A stretch of DNA of 7,822 nucleotides from Pseudomonadota bacterium (GTDB taxonomy: Bacteria > Pseudomonadota > Gammaproteobacteria > Burkholderiales > Burkholderiaceae_D). Below the pieces are notes generated by a model that worked only from the letters and a program-made list of their open reading frames with translations, was not told the DNA's origin and ran no database searches. The DNA lies in contig JAEYIG010000175.1 in assembly GCA_023409175.1 (NCBI GenBank), forward strand, positions 1-7,822, given 5' to 3'. Position numbers and translations under genes: made by a program. Below are positions 7,780 through 7,822 of the stretch, piece by piece; positions within the stretch are counted from its first letter, which is position 1; the number at the start of each line of letters is the position of its first letter.

Positions 7780-7822
7780 ATATCAATACCGCCCTGGCCA
7801 GTCAGCTGTACATTTACGGCAA

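Noticed and set aside
7772..7822. A possible neighbouring gene at the right edge.
   Set aside because: Only 51 bases remain and neither strand shows a ribosome-binding site, start or recognisable protein segment.

Overview
The window looks like chromosomal DNA from a Gram-negative bacterium, most likely a proteobacterium. The support is two Sec signal peptides on otherwise enzymatic proteins, a YqhC-type AraC regulator, a soluble GAF-PAS-GGDEF diguanylate cyclase, moderate GC (roughly 50-55% by eye) and purine-rich Shine-Dalgarno sequences. A betaproteobacterium such as an Oxalobacteraceae member would fit, but I cannot prove that from the sequence. There are no mobile elements, tRNAs, rRNAs or CRISPR arrays, and gene density is high.

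Layout. Positions 1-586 hold the 5' part of a membrane-anchored metallophosphoesterase gene on the minus strand, cut by the window edge. After a 127-base gap comes a five-gene minus-strand cluster (714-4927). Read in transcription order it is: a zinc- and NADP-type alcohol dehydrogenase of the YahK/cinnamyl-alcohol-dehydrogenase group, an aldo/keto reductase, an exported tandem-domain carboxymuconolactone-decarboxylase-family protein, a short-chain dehydrogenase, and an exported cupin that closely resembles bacterial cupin hydroxynitrile lyases. Gaps are 16, 57, 35 and about 26 bases. The last gene has an alternative start that overlaps the SDR stop codon, so the five genes are probably one operon. 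A 254-base divergent regulatory region (4928-5181) separates the cluster from a plus-strand AraC-family regulator (5182-6096). Next comes a 238-base AT-rich spacer with a near-consensus sigma-70 promoter, and then a diguanylate cyclase (6335-7771). The last 51 bases show no gene.

How the genes may work together. A regulator of the AraC_N/HTH_18 architecture transcribed divergently from an alcohol dehydrogenase and an aldo/keto reductase recalls E. coli yqhC-yqhD-dkgA, an aldehyde-responsive detoxification locus. Here the cluster adds an SDR and two periplasm-directed proteins, one with the metal ligands of cupin hydroxynitrile lyases. I infer a reactive-carbonyl (aldehyde, ketoaldehyde or cyanohydrin) response. 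The reductases would act in the cytoplasm, and the cupin and CMD proteins would act outside the inner membrane on the same class of compound. The substrate is unknown. The diguanylate cyclase and the metallophosphoesterase appear to be separate transcription units.
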